This document shows positions 5,974-7,949 of a stretch of DNA of 7,949 nucleotides, in pieces. The DNA is from JBICHM01 sp043101835 (lineage in GTDB: Bacteria > Planctomycetota > Phycisphaerae > Phycisphaerales > UBA1924), in assembly GCA_043101835.1 (NCBI GenBank), contig JBICHM010000169.1:1-7949 (forward strand). Direction: 5' to 3'. Below the pieces are notes generated by a model. It did not search any database and was not told the origin of the DNA. It worked only from the letters and a program-made list of their open reading frames with translations. Both the position numbers and the translations under genes were made by a program. Each line of letters opens with the position of its first letter. The stretch's first letter is position 1.

Positions 5974-6429
5974 CTACTGCACGCTCACCATCTCGATATC
6001 GAAGGTGAGCCAGGCGTCCTTGGGAATGACGCCGCCGTAGCCGCCGTTGCCCCAGTGCATCTCGGGCGGGATGACGACCTTGCGCTTGGCGCCCTTGCGC
6101 ATGCCGGTGACGGCGCGGTCCATGCCATCGATGACCGAGCCGTCGCCGATGATCCAGACATGCGGCTTGTGGTTGCGGCGTGTGTCCATGAACACATCGC
6201 CGTCGGGCAGGTAGCCGGTGTAGTGGACCCACACCTGGCTGCCGGCGCCGGCGGGCGGGCCGTCGCCGGCGCGGACGTTCTCGATCTTGATGCCGCGCTT
6301 CCGGCCGGCGGTGATCGGCAGATCCGCGCGCTCGCACGCGGCGCAGGAAAGCGCCACGGCGACGACGCCGGCGAGGCAGAGCATGCGCGTGGCGGTGGAC
6401 GCGGGATCGACTCTGCGGAGCCCGGGCAT
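5974..6429 (-). CDS. Exported FKBP-type peptidyl-prolyl cis-trans isomerase
   Basis: This 151-residue protein has an N-terminal signal sequence and one FKBP domain. Residues 1-15 carry three Arg, residues 16-31 are hydrophobic, and SCAAC (28-32) follows; the cysteines hint at a lipoprotein, but the spacing does not fit a standard lipobox. The FKBP domain spans about 45-151: VHYTGYLPDG (68-77), IGDGSVIDGMD (94-104), MRKGAKRKVVIPPE (110-123), and LTFDIEMVSVQ at the end. Known members catalyse proline isomerisation in folding proteins, here outside the cytoplasm. By alignment with FKBP12, Tyr26, Phe36, Ile56 and Phe99 are kept (Y70, F80, I100, F143), but Asp37, Trp59 and Tyr82 are replaced by M81, M103 and W126. 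The ATG at 6429 is preferred over 6384 because only it provides basic residues before the signal. No ribosome binding site is visible. It follows tmk by 79 bp. Confidence 0.88.
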   Translation of the reverse strand: MPGLRRVDPASTATRMLCLAGVVAVALSCAACERADLPITAGRKRGIKIENVRAGDGPPAGAGSQVWVHYTGYLPDGDVFMDTRRNHKPHVWIIGDGSVIDGMDRAVTGMRKGAKRKVVIPPEMHWGNGGYGGVIPKDAWLTFDIEMVSVQ

Positions 6430-6468
6430 GATCGACGTATCGACCGGAAACGCGCGCCGCTGAATGGG

Positions 6469-6496
6469 CCTCGGGCCGGAGGGAGGCCGCCCGAGG
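6469..6496 (-). terminator. GC-rich hairpin between tmk and the FKBP gene
   Basis: CCTCGGGC (6469-6476) and GCCCGAGG (6489-6496) form a perfect 8-bp stem with a 12-nt loop. It lies 12 bp past the tmk stop codon and 39 bp before the FKBP start. It lacks a T-run, so it may pause or stabilise the RNA rather than stop transcription outright. Confidence 0.35.
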
Positions 6497-6508
6497 CGGG
6501 GCGTTCGT

Positions 6509-7183
6509 TTATCGGGCGATCGCGAGGCGGCTGCGGACGGCGTCGAGCGTCTCGCGCTCGACCGCGTCGGGCTCGTCGGCGCCGCTGACGACAACGCAGC
6601 GTTCGGGGTCGAGGCGCGCCTGCTCGAGATACCCCTCGCGCACGCGCGCCCGGAAAGCGATGTCCTTCGACTCCATGCGGTCCCGCGCGCCGGTGATGCG
6701 GCTCGCGGCGGTGGCCTCATCGACATCGAAGATCAGCACCAGATCCGGGTGCACCTCGGCGAGGACGACATCGGCGACCTTGCGGATGTCCTCGCGGCTG
6801 ATGCCGCCTGCCGCGCCCTGGTAGGCCACCGTGCTGTGCACGAATCGGTCGGCGACGACGAGTTCGCCGCGCGCCTGTGCCGGGAGGAGGCGCTCGGCCA
6901 CCAGCTGCGCGCGGCTCGCCATGTAGAGGAGCATCTCGCAGCGCACGGACATCTCGTCGCAGGCGTTGTCGAGCAGGATGGCCCGGATGCGCTCGCCGAT
7001 GGCGGTGCCGCCGGGCTCGCGCACGTCGCAGACCGCCAGGCCGGCGTCCTTGGCGCGTGCGACGAAGCGGTTGAACTGCGTCGTCTTGCCGGAGCCGTCA
7101 GGCCCCTCGAAGACGAGGAAGCGGCCGCGGAGCGAATCCATCCATGCGACCGACGCGTCCGTGTCGTGCGATGCTGCGTTCAC
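6509..7183 (-). CDS. tmk: Thymidylate kinase (dTMP kinase)
   Basis: The enzyme phosphorylates dTMP to dTDP with ATP, in the cytoplasmic route to dTTP. Counting from a GTG start at 7183, the protein has 224 residues. The P-loop is FEGPDGSGKTTQ (GPDGSGKT at 27-34), followed by REPGG (55-59), which binds the substrate. The kinase signature ADRFVHSTVAYQG has the DRF motif at 112-114, and the LID region is RITGARDRMESKD (162-174). An ATG at 7141 would give 210 residues, the usual family length, and the homology begins right after it. Neither start has a ribosome binding site. A TACACT hexamer ends 6 nt before the GTG, the same geometry as at acpS and moaB, so the longer form may be made from a leaderless mRNA. 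It lies downstream of EF-G on the same strand. Confidence 0.94.
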   Translation of the reverse strand: MNAASHDTDASVAWMDSLRGRFLVFEGPDGSGKTTQFNRFVARAKDAGLAVCDVREPGGTAIGERIRAILLDNACDEMSVRCEMLLYMASRAQLVAERLLPAQARGELVVADRFVHSTVAYQGAAGGISREDIRKVADVVLAEVHPDLVLIFDVDEATAASRITGARDRMESKDIAFRARVREGYLEQARLDPERCVVVSGADEPDAVERETLDAVRSRLAIAR

Positions 7184-7189
7184 GGGGGG

Positions 7190-7195
7190 AGTGTA
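7190..7195 (-). promoter_or_regulatory. -10-like hexamer for tmk
   Basis: On the minus strand TACACT (7195-7190, TANNNT type, 4/6 to TATAAT) is followed by six C and the GTG start at 7183. The sequence where a -35 would fall lies inside the adjacent repeat array and does not match TTGACA. The site is supported mainly by its shared spacing with the acpS and moaB hexamers. Confidence 0.4.
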
Positions 7196-7204
7196 CAGAA
7201 GAGG

Positions 7205-7318
7205 AGAGACGGAGAGACGAAGAGATCAAGAGACGAAGCGAAGAATCGAAGCGACGCCGCTTGTCCGCCGCGCAACGCCCGCAGCGCGACCACTTCGTCT
7301 CTTCGTCTCTCAGTCTCT
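7205..7318. repeat. Bipartite inverted array of 8-bp GAGACGAA repeats
   Basis: Four consecutive 8-mers fill 7206-7237: GAGACGGA, GAGACGAA, GAGATCAA, GAGACGAA. After a centre of 56 bp, three inverted 8-mers fill 7294-7317: TTCGTCTC, TTCGTCTC, TCAGTCTC. The arms 7205-7230 and 7293-7318 pair with 23 of 26 matches. The array lies between the EF-G stop and the tmk start, with the purine-rich half first on both strands, so RNA from either strand could fold into a long hairpin. The 8-bp period argues against a coding origin. Its right arm begins 8 bp past the EF-G stop, so it may serve as that gene's transcript end. Confidence 0.7.
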
Positions 7319-7325
7319 TCCCCAA

Positions 7326-7949
7326 TCAATCCTCGTCGCCGTGGCCCTTGAAGGACGACATGACGTCCTGCACGATGTTCGGCGGCGCCGCCTCGTCGTG
7401 GCTGTATTCCATATGGAACGCGCCCTGGCCGGCGGTCATGCTCTTGAGCTGGCTGGTGTAGTTCATGACCTCGCTGAGCGGCGCCTCGGCGCGGATCATG
7501 CACATGTCGCCGGGGAGCACATCGGTGCCGCTGATGCGCCCGCGCTTGGCGATCAGGTCGCTGGTCAGGTCGCCCATGTACTCGTTGGGCGCGGTGACCT
7601 CCACATGCACGAAGGGCTCGAGCAGCGAAGGGCGGGCCTTGCCCACCGCGTCGATGAACGCCCGCTTGCCGGCCGTCATGAAGGCGACTTCCTTCGAATC
7701 AACCGGGTGGTACTTGCCGTCGTAGACGCTCACGCGCACGCCGGTCATCGGGTAGCCGGCGAAGGCGCCGCCGGAGAGCACCGCCCGGATGCCCTTCTCG
7801 ATCGCCGGCAGGAACTGCTTGGGGATCGAGCCGCCGAAGGTGTCATCCACGAACTCGAAGCCGTTCTCGGCGTCCTGCGGCAGCGGCTCGACACGGAGAT
7901 ACACCTCGCCGAACTGCCCGGCGCCGCCGGTCTGCTTCTTGTGGCGATG
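7326..7949 (-). CDS. fusA: Elongation factor G-like GTPase, C-terminal part (5' end beyond window)
   Basis: The frame is open from the right edge to a TGA at 7326, giving 207 residues that cover domains IV and V of EF-G. EF-G drives tRNA and mRNA translocation on the ribosome with GTP hydrolysis; the GTPase domain lies outside the window. Domain IV begins with HKKQTGGAGQFGEVYLRVEP and continues through GGSIPKQFLPAIEKGI, GYPMTGVRVSVYDGKYHPVDSKE and AFMTAGKRAF. Domain V follows (LLEPFVHVEV, GDLTSDLIAKRGRISG, ALSEV-like PLSEVMNYTSQLKSMTAGQG). The TGGAGQFGEV and YDGKYHPVDSKE wording resembles the EF-G2 branch seen beside a standard EF-G in several phyla, so this may be the second paralogue. The tail ends in GHGDED, which is acidic. 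A repeat array follows directly downstream. Confidence 0.93.
   Translation of the reverse strand, partial: HRHKKQTGGAGQFGEVYLRVEPLPQDAENGFEFVDDTFGGSIPKQFLPAIEKGIRAVLSGGAFAGYPMTGVRVSVYDGKYHPVDSKEVAFMTAGKRAFIDAVGKARPSLLEPFVHVEVTAPNEYMGDLTSDLIAKRGRISGTDVLPGDMCMIRAEAPLSEVMNYTSQLKSMTAGQGAFHMEYSHDEAAPPNIVQDVMSSFKGHGDED

Noticed and set aside
6431..6444. Direct repeat ATCGAC twice just before the FKBP start as an operator
   Set aside because: Six-base repeats of this composition are common here, and no promoter match accompanies it.
7205..7318. The repeat array as a CRISPR
   Set aside because: The units are 8 bp, directly tandem without spacers, and inverted between halves.

Overview
This is a GC-rich bacterial chromosomal segment of housekeeping genes. 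It most likely comes from a Planctomycetes-type genome, perhaps class Phycisphaerae. That guess rests on a 55-residue basic protein that looks like the small basic protein family of the Planctomycetes/Verrucomicrobia/Chlamydiae group, on an EF-G2-like elongation factor, and on the gene mix. No phage, transposase, CRISPR, rRNA or tRNA gene is visible.

Layout. Positions 1-5139 hold six minus-strand genes. Read in the direction of transcription they are acpS (holo-ACP synthase), a single-pass membrane protein with a SPOR-like C-terminal domain, the small basic protein, a class I/II PLP aminotransferase, gap (glyceraldehyde-3-phosphate dehydrogenase) and a membrane-anchored TlpA-type thioredoxin cut by the left edge. 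A MoaB/MogA-type molybdenum-cofactor gene (5179-5709) is the only plus-strand gene, and its start codon lies 39 bp from that of acpS. It converges on a second minus-strand block: the 3' part of an EF-G-like GTPase (cut by the right edge), tmk (thymidylate kinase) and an exported FKBP-type peptidyl-prolyl isomerase. The genes cover glycolysis, amino-acid metabolism, lipid cofactor loading, DNA precursor supply, translation and envelope redox or folding. They do not form one obvious pathway.

The most interesting signals are not in the proteins. (1) The tetranucleotide ACGT is almost absent: none in the first 6274 bp and four in total. Codons are chosen to avoid it, since xAT rather than xAC precedes GTx codons in 21 of 24 cases that I counted. 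(2) Several genes lack a Shine-Dalgarno sequence but carry a -10-like hexamer that ends 6-7 nt before the start codon, which suggests leaderless mRNAs; acpS and moaB share one inverted repeat that runs from start codon to start codon. (3) Two intergenic regions carry bipartite inverted arrays of short degenerate repeats, one with a clean 8-bp period next to tmk and EF-G and one with a 9-10-bp period between moaB and the FKBP gene.

Intergenic stretches over 100 bp are 2254-2364 (candidate gap promoter), 3776-3904 (candidate promoter and a GGGACC repeat), 5710-5973 (repeat array and hairpin) and 7184-7325 (repeat array and -10-like site). No stretch over 300 bp lacks a gene.
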